The notes under the pieces are model-generated. The model did no database searches. It saw only the letters and a list, made by a program, of their open reading frames with translations, and was not told the DNA's origin. Below, piece after piece: positions 1 to 6,664 of a stretch of 13,316 nucleotides of DNA (the stretch's first letter is position 1; each line of letters starts with the position of its first letter). The stretch is from Spirochaetaceae bacterium (GTDB lineage: Bacteria > Spirochaetota > Spirochaetia > Treponematales > Treponemataceae). The position numbers and the translations under genes were made by a program. Location: positions 1 through 13,316 of the forward strand of contig JAGCMR010000095.1 in assembly GCA_017646305.1 (NCBI GenBank). Reading direction: 5' to 3'.

Positions 1-56
1 AGTAGCACCCGAATTTCAAGGGGGTGCAAATTTTTTATGAGGGCTTGAATATCCAT
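1..56 (-). CDS. pheS: Phenylalanine-tRNA ligase alpha subunit, N-terminus only (partial, runs off left edge)
   Basis: Only the first 18 codons are in the window. They read MDIQALIKNLHPLEIRVL. The LHPLE(I/K)xVL start is typical of the archaeal/eukaryal-type PheS carried by spirochaetes, whose N-terminal helices bind tRNA. The enzyme charges tRNA-Phe with phenylalanine as a PheS/PheT heterotetramer in the cytoplasm. The start is well supported: GGAG lies at 63-66, six bases before the ATG at 54-56. The preceding gene stops 12 bases upstream on the same strand, so pheS appears to be the next gene of the long minus-strand operon. Identification rests on 18 residues, so it is likely but not certain. 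Confidence 0.7.
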   Translation of the reverse strand, partial: MDIQALIKNLHPLEIRVL

Positions 57-68
57 CAATATCTCCGA

Positions 69-461
69 CTATTTCAACAATTTGATATAAGATGTATAAA
101 TTACAGTGTTTGAAGCACTATCGTAATAGGTATCATCTGGCTTAAGGTAGGTGTAGAAATAATATCCTCGTTCCCGTACGAAAGCTTCAATGCTTTCCTT
201 GATAGCCAACATAGCAGTACTTTGCTCAAACAATGGAGTAGGACAAGAATACTTAAAGCGGGCCTCATCATATGCGGGCATGTACTCAATAGTAACCTTT
301 CCACCACCCTTCTTGAGGTAATCGCTGGTAATCTTTCCCTGGACTGTTTCGGTTTTGGTGTACTCCGGTTCAGGGGCTAGGAGAGATTCGACATCTTCAG
401 TGGCAAATACTCCACTAAATACGAACAATACACAAAGTAAGCTTACAACATACTTCAACAT
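69..461 (-). CDS. Small exported protein of unknown function (130 aa)
   Basis: I do not recognise the family. The N-terminus is a signal peptide: MLKY, a hydrophobic stretch, then a type I cleavage site after SGVFA (residue 20). The mature part of about 110 residues should be periplasmic. It carries YSCP (71-74) followed by AMLAIKESIEAF (83-94), a pattern also seen in the exported protein encoded just upstream, and ends in a beta-like Tyr-rich tail. The open frame extends four codons further upstream, but GGAGGT at 466-471 sits inside that extension. It is ideally placed for the ATG at 461, so I use that start; the ATG at 464 is possible. The gene lies 21 bases after the upstream gene and 12 bases before pheS, inside the same operon. 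Confidence 0.8.
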   Translation of the reverse strand: MLKYVVSLLCVLFVFSGVFATEDVESLLAPEPEYTKTETVQGKITSDYLKKGGGKVTIEYMPAYDEARFKYSCPTPLFEQSTAMLAIKESIEAFVRERGYYFYTYLKPDDTYYDSASNTVIYTSYIKLLK

Positions 462-465
462 CATG

Positions 466-471
466 ACCTCC
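466..471 (-). promoter_or_regulatory. Shine-Dalgarno sequence that fixes the start at 461
   Basis: GGAGGT reads on the minus strand at 471 to 466. It overlaps the most upstream ATG of the frame (471-473), so that ATG cannot be the start served by this site. It lies at good spacing for the ATG at 459-461. Confidence 0.75.
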
Positions 472-482
472 ATGGCAGAAAA

Positions 483-1196
483 TTAATATATTGTATAATT
501 TATTATTCTACTCACATTGAGAAAAAAATCAAGGTCAACAATATATCTACCAGACTTTAAACCAATGCTGGGTAAACCTGTGACAAGGACTTCTCCTACA
601 ATTTCTTTTGGTTTATTTTTGGTAATAGTTCGTGCATATTCTCTTACGGCTTCTTTAAGGGCCATGGTGGCTGCTTCGTAAATGCCGTCAAAGCCATCTA
701 TGAGCTTTCCTTGTCCACGACCTGAAATGCGATGGTAGCCAAGGGTTTTCCAGCTGTTTCGCCAAGCTGTAAGGTGAGGGGGACAGCGGAATTCTATCCA
801 GCACTGCAATTTATTTTCTTCGACCCAAGGCTCTGTGTAATTAATAATGGATTCCATATTGGGAAATTCACGTAGGAGCTTGAACTCAAAAAATTCCTCT
901 ACATTGCGAGTTTTATCAGAAGGGGTATAGGTAAAGCTCCAGCCACAGACCATTCCTTCTACAAAAAAAGGAACAATTTCTTTGAGACGGTTAACAGGAT
1001 GTGCATAGGGATTTTGTATATCTACAACTTCTCCTGCCTCTGGATAGGCTTCTAAGGTGGCCCAGAGAGAAAATCGAATCAACTCCTCTTGTGCAGGACC
1101 TGCTACAGGCTTTGCAAAGGTGGGGAGGCTACAAAGTAGAAAACAGAGGATGCAGAAAACTGTTTTTACCGATATGCGTCTTTCCAAATTTTCCAT
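483..1196 (-). CDS. Exported protein of unknown function (237 aa)
   Basis: I do not recognise the family. Residues 1-28 form a signal peptide: basic ERRISVK, then a Cys/Leu/Phe-rich core, with cleavage after PTFA, so the product should be periplasmic or outer-membrane associated. No lipobox is convincing and no second membrane segment is seen. FRCPP (136-140) and AATMALKEAVREYAR (175-189) resemble the YSCP and AMLAIKESIEAF segments of the smaller exported protein downstream, suggesting distant kinship. The C-terminal 40 residues look beta-rich. The start overlaps the end of the rhomboid gene by 31 bases, with only a weak GGGA about 9 bases before the ATG. Translation may therefore depend on the upstream gene, or begin slightly later. 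It belongs to the minus-strand operon. Confidence 0.8.
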   Translation of the reverse strand: MENLERRISVKTVFCILCFLLCSLPTFAKPVAGPAQEELIRFSLWATLEAYPEAGEVVDIQNPYAHPVNRLKEIVPFFVEGMVCGWSFTYTPSDKTRNVEEFFEFKLLREFPNMESIINYTEPWVEENKLQCWIEFRCPPHLTAWRNSWKTLGYHRISGRGQGKLIDGFDGIYEAATMALKEAVREYARTITKNKPKEIVGEVLVTGLPSIGLKSGRYIVDLDFFLNVSRIINYTIY

Positions 1197-1807
1197 GGAT
1201 TAATTCCCATCCTTACTATGAAATAAAGCCAGGCAATGGCAAAGCCTGCTAGATGTGTCATGTGGGCAACACCATTCTGTAAAGTGAGCAGCTGGCTTGC
1301 TATTTCCATTCCTGCATAAATTGCTACCAACAAGGGGGCTGGAATTGGTAGTAGTCCCATTAGGTAGATTCTGTTCCGAGGAAAAATCACGGCATAGGCC
1401 AAGAGTAGGGAGTTGATGGCTCCTGAGGCTCCTAGCAAAAACACAAAGTATGCGCCAGAAAAGAGATAGAAAAAATAGGATGCAACTCCACAGAAAATTC
1501 CTGATATAAAATAAATTAAAAGGAACTCCTTTGAGCCTAAGGCTTGCTCTACTGTCATGCCAAAAATAAACAGTCCCAGCATATTGAAAAATAGGTGACT
1601 AAAATCTCCGTGAACAAACATGTAGGTAAAAAATTGCCAGTACATGTTGTATTCATGAACAAGGATAACATTTAGGGCCAAGTAGTTGCTGAGTCCTCTC
1701 ATTATGTTGGTAAGGAGGAATACTAACAGATTAAATCCAATAAGAAAAAAGGTTGCATTAAAAAAAACATACCGAAAAGGGGTTCGTATTTTCTTTAGAA
1801 GATTCAT
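1166..1807 (-). CDS. Rhomboid-family intramembrane serine protease
   Basis: This is a polytopic membrane protease of 213 aa that cuts transmembrane segments of other proteins. All catalytic landmarks of the GlpG family are present. They are HGDFSHLFFNM (66-76; the second His and Asn75 match the oxyanion-side residues), GASG with nucleophile Ser128, and AHMTHLAGF with catalytic His185. Six hydrophobic segments span about 17-195, with a basic N-terminus (NLLKKIR) facing the cytoplasm and no added domain. It starts 27 bases after the diguanylate cyclase gene. A GGAG lies rather far (11 bases) from the ATG. Its 3' end overlaps the next gene, which encodes an exported protein. Its substrate cannot be told from the sequence; the adjacent exported proteins lack a transmembrane helix apart from the signal peptide. 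Confidence 0.93.
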   Translation of the reverse strand: MNLLKKIRTPFRYVFFNATFFLIGFNLLVFLLTNIMRGLSNYLALNVILVHEYNMYWQFFTYMFVHGDFSHLFFNMLGLFIFGMTVEQALGSKEFLLIYFISGIFCGVASYFFYLFSGAYFVFLLGASGAINSLLLAYAVIFPRNRIYLMGLLPIPAPLLVAIYAGMEIASQLLTLQNGVAHMTHLAGFAIAWLYFIVRMGINPWKIWKDAYR

Positions 1808-1834
1808 GGTGAATAAAACTCCTGCCTCAGTTTC

Positions 1835-2923
1835 TTAACAATTAAGGGGCAAATATGTTACTCGGTTCCTACCATGATGCTTGGAGTTGTACAGAGCTTC
1901 ATCTGCCAAATTTACCAGATATTCCAGTTTTATTTTTTTACCGTTAGTTTCCTCTGGGTAAAATACAGTATAGCCTGCAGAAAGAGTCACCTGCATGTGA
2001 ATATCAGTGAAAACAATGTCGTCACTTTCTACTGCTGAACGAATGCGTTCTGTTACCTTATCTGCTTCATATTCTGTTACGTTATGGAGCATAAGCACAA
2101 ATTCTTCGCCACCATATCGGGCAACAAGATCGTCAGGACGAATATTGTCTTGTAGTATGTAGGCAATTCGCTGTAATACAAAGTCACCACAGGCATGGCC
2201 GTAAATGTCGTTAAAGCGTTTGAAATGGTCAATATCCAGCATAACAATTGCCAGAGGGGTGTTTGTTTCCACTGCGGTAGCCATTCGGTTATTTACTACA
2301 TTGAAGAAAAAGTGACGGAGCTTTAAATGGGTGAGCATGTCTGTGGAAGACTGTTCAATGAGCATGGCTGTGTTAATAGATAGGGCTGCTAGGGTGGCAA
2401 TATCAAGGATTTGTTTTTTTTCTTCCTCTGTAAAAGCGTCTTCTTCCTCTCCAAAAATCCGCTGACCTAAAACAAGGATTCCTACAACATGCTTTTGATA
2501 AATCATGGGGACGGCCAAGGTTGCATTGAGGGATTTTAAAATGGTTAAGTCGTATGTTCCTTCAAGAACCTCTTCTAGCTCATTTATGGAAGCACATTTT
2601 TCAGTTTCGTGTAAAAAGGGAATGAGGCCTTCTGTTTCTTTGAAGGCGTAATTCACCTGGGGGTGGAGATCAAAGCCAATGGCACTTTCGTCAAGGCGAT
2701 AATCAGAAGTACCAATTTGCTTTAAGCTAAAAATTCCTGCAGCCAAAACATGCATTTGTCCCAAACAGGTGTATAATAGGGCTTCGGATAGGGTTTTTGA
2801 TTCCAATGTGGAAGCAAAGGATTTGGAAATTTCTAAAAGCTGACTCAGATTGTATATGTGCCGTTCCTGCTGAGAAATAACTGTTTTATACTCTTCAATC
2901 GTTGTTGGTTGCTCTTTCTCCAT
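1835..2923 (-). CDS. GAF-GGDEF diguanylate cyclase
   Basis: This makes c-di-GMP from two GTP. The protein is soluble, 362 aa. Residues 8-40 are a helical/coiled lead-in, about 45-185 fit a GAF-type sensor fold (ATLAVPM, GILVLGQ), and 192-358 are the GGDEF domain. The active-site loop is GGEEF (271-275), the metal aspartate is in MLDIDHF (D230), and GHACGD is at 242-247. An inhibitory RxxD site (R262-D265) sits at the standard five residues before GGEEF, so product inhibition is expected. The usual LTGLxNR entry motif reads LTHLKLR here. No transmembrane segment is present, so the signal is cytoplasmic. The ATG follows the stop of the upstream gene by 2 bases, implying translational coupling. 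The ligand of the GAF domain is unknown. Confidence 0.95.
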   Translation of the reverse strand: MEKEQPTTIEEYKTVISQQERHIYNLSQLLEISKSFASTLESKTLSEALLYTCLGQMHVLAAGIFSLKQIGTSDYRLDESAIGFDLHPQVNYAFKETEGLIPFLHETEKCASINELEEVLEGTYDLTILKSLNATLAVPMIYQKHVVGILVLGQRIFGEEEDAFTEEEKKQILDIATLAALSINTAMLIEQSSTDMLTHLKLRHFFFNVVNNRMATAVETNTPLAIVMLDIDHFKRFNDIYGHACGDFVLQRIAYILQDNIRPDDLVARYGGEEFVLMLHNVTEYEADKVTERIRSAVESDDIVFTDIHMQVTLSAGYTVFYPEETNGKKIKLEYLVNLADEALYNSKHHGRNRVTYLPLNC

Positions 2924-2925
2924 GC

Positions 2926-4500
2926 CTATTGCTTCTCTTTTTCACCTAGAGCAACATAATTTTTCATTATGCCAAAAAATAACTGCCAATCTGGTAACTG
3001 ACTTTCCAGCTGAGTTGCATTATCCTTATTGCGAGATGATGCTAGAAGCACCTTTATATTAGTGATGTTTACTGGACTAATGAGCCGTGCATCCTCGAGC
3101 ATATCGAAAAGGAAACGTTGCAGACTCAGGAGGTGGCCAACTTCCTCGTGAAGAATTTTCTTTGCCTCTGTATTGATTCTTGTAATAGCTTGAAGGAGCT
3201 TGTTGGAAAAGTCTGGATTTCCATGAGCATCGGCAACATAGCCTCTAATAACTGCGATATCATTAACATTGTTGCGATCAAAGGAGTTCTCGAAATTTTT
3301 AATTCGTTCGTGAGCCTCTAGTACGGAGAAAACTGCCGTAGAGAATTCTGTTTTGTAGGTAGAATTGTAGAAAAAACCTTCGATTACAATGTCATTGAGC
3401 AGGGACTGAATATGGGAGTCTGCGTAAATTGAAAGGAAGGTTTTAAGGATTTGCATAGGAGTAATCAAGGTGAAGGCTGTAGTTCCATTAAGCAATAGGA
3501 ATTCATTTTGTTCAGTATTATAACCTGCAAGAATCTCTTGTTCTCTATTCTTAAAAAGACTGTTTATTTCTTCAGCCACAATTTCATCTTGAACTTCCAT
3601 CCGAATACGGTTGGTGTCTGCCTCAAATTGCTTTTTTTCATGTTCAATATAGTTTTGCAAAGCAGTACTATTGTATTGTGCTGACTCCAGCACCAGCTCT
3701 GGGTCTTGTTTGCTGAGCATGACCAATTGGTGTAGGCATGTAGGCTGAAGAATATGTCGGAAAATATAGGAAATCTTTTTCAGGTTGTTGAGAATCTTGT
3801 CCTGATCTATTTTTCTTTCACCGGCATGAATTGTTGCCAAGGCAATAATAGCCTTTGCCATGCTACTGGTTATTTGGAAATCCTTTGCTACAAAGTATAA
3901 GTCCATGAGTGTTGTTTCTAGCTCTTGGATGGGGATATTCTTAACTTCAACCTTTTCTAAATCGGTATGCTCAGTAAAATTGGGAACAAAGGTTCTGATA
4001 GCCCCGAAAAAGTTAAAGCGACAAATGTCAAAAAGTTGATAAAGCTTTGCAATGATTTGATTGATTTGAGCAAATTCTTCTTGTTCAAATATTTTTATGA
4101 ATTGTTCAAAGGCCTTTGCTTGGTCGGCAAAAACCTTACTTTCATTTTCTGCCATTACCACAGCTTTTTTTCGGGCCTCAAAAGATAGACTTTGCTGTAA
4201 ATCTAGAACCTCAGAAGAAAATCCTGTCATAATGAGACGGTTTGCAAAGGCTGTGGCTCGAGAGGCATCTGATGATTTAATAGTACTAGATAGAATTTCT
4301 TCGATATGCTTTGTGTTGGTATAGAGTACAACAAAGGCTTCTGCCACATTCGCCATAAGGGCACCATTCTTATAAATGGAGGGAACGTGGAGTTTTAATT
4401 CATTTTCTATATGTTTGAGCTCAGATCGTGCCTTACCATCCTTTGATGAGGACTTAAAAAGAGAATCAAATATAGAAGTGAAAAATTTCAAGAAATTCAT
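2926..4500 (-). CDS. Uncharacterised helical protein (524 aa), possibly the treponemal DUF5312 family
   Basis: I recognise no function. The size, composition and operon position recall a family of unknown function restricted to treponemes (DUF5312), but that is from memory and unverified. There is no signal peptide or transmembrane helix. The start NFLKFFTSIFDSLFK is amphipathic and aromatic-rich and could dock on a membrane. The rest looks almost wholly alpha-helical, with charged, coil-prone stretches near 275-315 (rich in E, K, Q) and 385-450. No catalytic motif stands out. An AGG lies about 6 bases before the ATG. The gene sits 42 bases after dus and 2 bases before the diguanylate cyclase, so the two products are probably made together and may act together. 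Confidence 0.85.
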   Translation of the reverse strand: MNFLKFFTSIFDSLFKSSSKDGKARSELKHIENELKLHVPSIYKNGALMANVAEAFVVLYTNTKHIEEILSSTIKSSDASRATAFANRLIMTGFSSEVLDLQQSLSFEARKKAVVMAENESKVFADQAKAFEQFIKIFEQEEFAQINQIIAKLYQLFDICRFNFFGAIRTFVPNFTEHTDLEKVEVKNIPIQELETTLMDLYFVAKDFQITSSMAKAIIALATIHAGERKIDQDKILNNLKKISYIFRHILQPTCLHQLVMLSKQDPELVLESAQYNSTALQNYIEHEKKQFEADTNRIRMEVQDEIVAEEINSLFKNREQEILAGYNTEQNEFLLLNGTTAFTLITPMQILKTFLSIYADSHIQSLLNDIVIEGFFYNSTYKTEFSTAVFSVLEAHERIKNFENSFDRNNVNDIAVIRGYVADAHGNPDFSNKLLQAITRINTEAKKILHEEVGHLLSLQRFLFDMLEDARLISPVNITNIKVLLASSRNKDNATQLESQLPDWQLFFGIMKNYVALGEKEKQ

Positions 4501-4542
4501 ACATACCTATTTTACATTGCATTGACGGCTTTTTCAAGGGTA

Positions 4543-5565
4543 CTAAAGCAATCCTTCTCGCTGAAAGAGAGAAATATAGTCGGCTTCTGTAGCAGCTGAC
4601 ACAATAGCTTCTCGTAGACGGCTTCCTCCAGCCACTCCCTTTGAGTAGGCACAGAACCGTTTTCTCATTTGTCTACAGGCAGAATCTTCACCTGCGTCCT
4701 GTATCAAGCACTGTAGCTCATGGATTCCAGCTTGTATACGAACTGTGGGCTCAATTTCATCGTAGGAGCCTGTTTCTAAAAGCTGTCGAGTTTGTACAAA
4801 GATAAAGGGATTTCCCATGGCTCCACGGGCAAACATTACTCCTTGACAGCCCGTTTCCTGTAACATTCGTTGAGCATCTTCTGGGGTAAAAATATCACCA
4901 CTGCCAAAAACTGGTACTGCTCCCTGGGTTTTTGTTCTAATTAATTCCACCAATTCTGCTAATATGCTCCAATCGGATTTTCCCTCGTAGCCTTGTGCCC
5001 GTGTGCGGGGGTGAATGGTGAGGGCTGCTGCACCAGCTTCTATGGCGGCAAGGGCTGCTTCCTTCCAGGTCATGGTTTGGGCATCCCAGCCAGAACGAAT
5101 CTTTATGGTAACGGGAACCTGCTTGTCTCCCAAGGCTTTGCTGGCAGAAACTGCGGCTGCTACCACCTTGTATAACTGCTCTGGGCAACGGGTGAGGGAA
5201 GAGCCAGCGCCCGTTTTAGTGATTTTTGGTACGGGGCATCCAGCGTTAATATCAATGACCTCTGGAACCACCTCTCGGTCTTGCTGACTTAGCACAAGTT
5301 CTACGGCCTGGCCCATTACCTCTGGAGTGCCACCAAAAAGCTGTATGGCATAGGTTTCCTCGTTGGCTGCCCGAACCATCAGCTGATGAGTCTTGTCTGA
5401 ACCTCGAACTAAGGCTTCTGCAGATACCATTTCTGTGTAGGCAAAATTTGCCCCACCTTCCCGACAGACAGAACGAAAGGCTCTGTCTGAATAACCTGCC
5501 ACGGGAGCTAAAAAGAGATTTCCAGGAATGGTGAGGTTTCCAATAGTAACAGGATGATACAGCAT
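4543..5565 (-). CDS. dus: tRNA-dihydrouridine synthase (DusB/NifR3-like)
   Basis: This FMN enzyme reduces uridine to dihydrouridine in the tRNA D-loop. Landmarks are LFLAPVAGYSDRAFR near the N-terminus, AIQLFGG, and INAGCPVPKITKTGAGSSL with the catalytic Cys110. IKIRSGW, IHPRTRAQGYEG (barrel and FMN phosphate region), GSGDIF and VMFARGAMGNPF follow, then a helical C-terminal tRNA-binding part. The 340-aa length is normal. The frame is open to a GTG at 5619, but the 18 extra residues are Ser/Asn-rich and overlap tatD. The ATG at 5565 lies 4 bases after the tatD stop and gives the usual family start (MLYHPVTIGNL), so I choose it. No clear Shine-Dalgarno precedes it, so coupling to tatD termination is likely. 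The exact Dus subclass is uncertain. Confidence 0.93.
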   Translation of the reverse strand: MLYHPVTIGNLTIPGNLFLAPVAGYSDRAFRSVCREGGANFAYTEMVSAEALVRGSDKTHQLMVRAANEETYAIQLFGGTPEVMGQAVELVLSQQDREVVPEVIDINAGCPVPKITKTGAGSSLTRCPEQLYKVVAAAVSASKALGDKQVPVTIKIRSGWDAQTMTWKEAALAAIEAGAAALTIHPRTRAQGYEGKSDWSILAELVELIRTKTQGAVPVFGSGDIFTPEDAQRMLQETGCQGVMFARGAMGNPFIFVQTRQLLETGSYDEIEPTVRIQAGIHELQCLIQDAGEDSACRQMRKRFCAYSKGVAGGSRLREAIVSAATEADYISLFQREGLL

Positions 5566-5569
5566 GGAG

Positions 5570-6343
5570 TTATTCGGGGAGGCGGAAGAACTTGCAACTG
5601 TTTTTCCAAAGCTGAACACTAAGCTCTTCTAGATCCATTTCCAGCATTTCTGCCAAGAACTTGGCGGTAGAAGGCAGGTATGCAGGCATGTTTCGCTTTC
5701 CACGGAATTCTGCTGGTACCATAAATGGTGCCTCTGATTCAATCAAAATGCGATCCAGGGGAATATTCAACACTGTTTCGTGGAGATTACGTGCATTCCG
5801 ATAGGTCAAATTTCCTGCAAAGGAAAAATAGATATTGTAATCCAATGCTTTGCGTGCATATTTTGCATCTTCAGAATAGCAGTGGAGAACAGCTCCTGCT
5901 GGAGGACAACGCTCTGCCAAAATATCAAGAACATCCTTGCCGGCATCACGATTATGAATGATAACAGGCACATCCATCATATTGGCAATTTCCAGCTGGG
6001 TAATAAAAAGCTCAATTTGGGAACGCTTGTCTCCAAACTTTCTATAGTAATCCAATCCAGTTTCACCCAAGGCCACTACGTTAGGGAGCTTGAGGGAGTC
6101 TTCAATAATACGAATCCAGTCTCTACCAGGAGAATTAACCTCTGAGGGGGCAACTCCTACAGCATGGTAAACCCCAGATACGGTTTTTAGTGTATCATAC
6201 ACGGTTGAAAAGTCATGGAGACTGTTGCAAATGCTAACAATGCGAGTAACATTGGCCTGCTTTGCATCTTGTACAACACGTAATTGTTCAATCGAATCAT
6301 CATAAATAAGCCCGATGTGGGCATGAGTATCAAAAAACTGCAT
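5570..6343 (-). CDS. tatD: TatD-family metal-dependent DNase/hydrolase
   Basis: A cytoplasmic amidohydrolase-fold nuclease of 257 aa, the usual length. Seen: THAHIG (His7, His9), GETGLDYYRK (Glu94), PVIIHNRDAG (His130), VLHCYS (His154) and RGKRNMPAYLP. Two signature positions differ from most family members. The GxHPH segment reads GVAPSE (63-68), and the ETDAP segment reads ESEAP, placing Glu204 where an Asp metal ligand is expected. The fold assignment is firm, but activity is less certain. ATG at 6343 follows GGAAG at about 6 bases. It is the first gene of the minus-strand operon, with a promoter about 110-140 bases upstream and a hairpin in the leader. Dus follows after 4 bases. Confidence 0.93.
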   Translation of the reverse strand: MQFFDTHAHIGLIYDDSIEQLRVVQDAKQANVTRIVSICNSLHDFSTVYDTLKTVSGVYHAVGVAPSEVNSPGRDWIRIIEDSLKLPNVVALGETGLDYYRKFGDKRSQIELFITQLEIANMMDVPVIIHNRDAGKDVLDILAERCPPAGAVLHCYSEDAKYARKALDYNIYFSFAGNLTYRNARNLHETVLNIPLDRILIESEAPFMVPAEFRGKRNMPAYLPSTAKFLAEMLEMDLEELSVQLWKNSCKFFRLPE

Positions 6344-6354
6344 GGCTTTCTTCC

Positions 6355-6392
6355 AAAAAAAAAAGTGATAGGAGCGATGGACTCAAGCTCCT
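6355..6392 (-). promoter_or_regulatory. Hairpin plus T10 run in the tatD leader (terminator-like)
   Basis: Read on the minus strand, AGGAGC (6392-6387) pairs with GCTCCT (6375-6370) across an 11-base loop. ATCAC follows, then ten T (6364-6355), then at once the tatD Shine-Dalgarno GGAAG. This resembles an intrinsic terminator or attenuator. The stem is only 6 bp and the T run starts 5 bases after it, so strength is doubtful. Confidence 0.45.
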
Positions 6393-6453
6393 GAGGTAAG
6401 GTTTAAAAAATCTATTGACCAAAGATTCAAGTAGATTTTCCTATCTAAAATAA

Positions 6454-6482
6454 AGAATAACATAGGAATTGTTACCCGTCAA
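6454..6482 (-). promoter_or_regulatory. Predicted sigma-70-type promoter for the tatD operon
   Basis: The minus strand shows TTGACG (6482-6477), a 17-base spacer and TATTCT (6459-6454), with a TGT just before the -10 (extended -10). Transcription would begin near 6447, leaving a leader of about 104 bases that contains the 6355-6392 hairpin. Confidence 0.55.
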
Positions 6483-6608
6483 GTAAAAGCTTGGCAATTC
6501 ATTTTTGTGAATAGTCTTTAGGAATACAGTAAATTTAAGCAAAAGTTCTTTCCTGCCGATAAAGAGAACGGATATGTATGCATAGACTATTGAATAAATA
6601 GGTGCCAT

Positions 6609-6637
6609 TTGACAGTGATTTTACACTATGATAGAAT
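6609..6637 (+). promoter_or_regulatory. Predicted sigma-70-type promoter for the M23-bactofilin operon
   Basis: A perfect -35 TTGACA (6609-6614), a 17-base spacer and TAGAAT (6632-6637). A second possible -10, TATAAT, lies at 6644-6649 with TTACAC 17 bases before it. The leader would be about 20 bases and holds the Shine-Dalgarno GGAG at 6654-6657, 7 bases before the TTG start. Confidence 0.75.
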
Positions 6638-6664
6638 GGACTTTATAATATATGGAGATTTAAA

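Noticed and set aside
5..36. Plus-strand hairpin GCACCC/GGGTGC followed by six T, resembling a terminator
   Set aside because: It lies inside the first codons of pheS on the minus strand, which explain the bases. The stem is only 6 bp with an 11-base loop.
5566..5619. Longer dus reading from the GTG at 5619
   Set aside because: It overlaps tatD and adds a Ser/Asn-rich stretch unlike family N-termini. The ATG at 5565 gives the normal start 4 bases after the tatD stop. The longer form is not fully excluded because AGAAGAG lies before the GTG.
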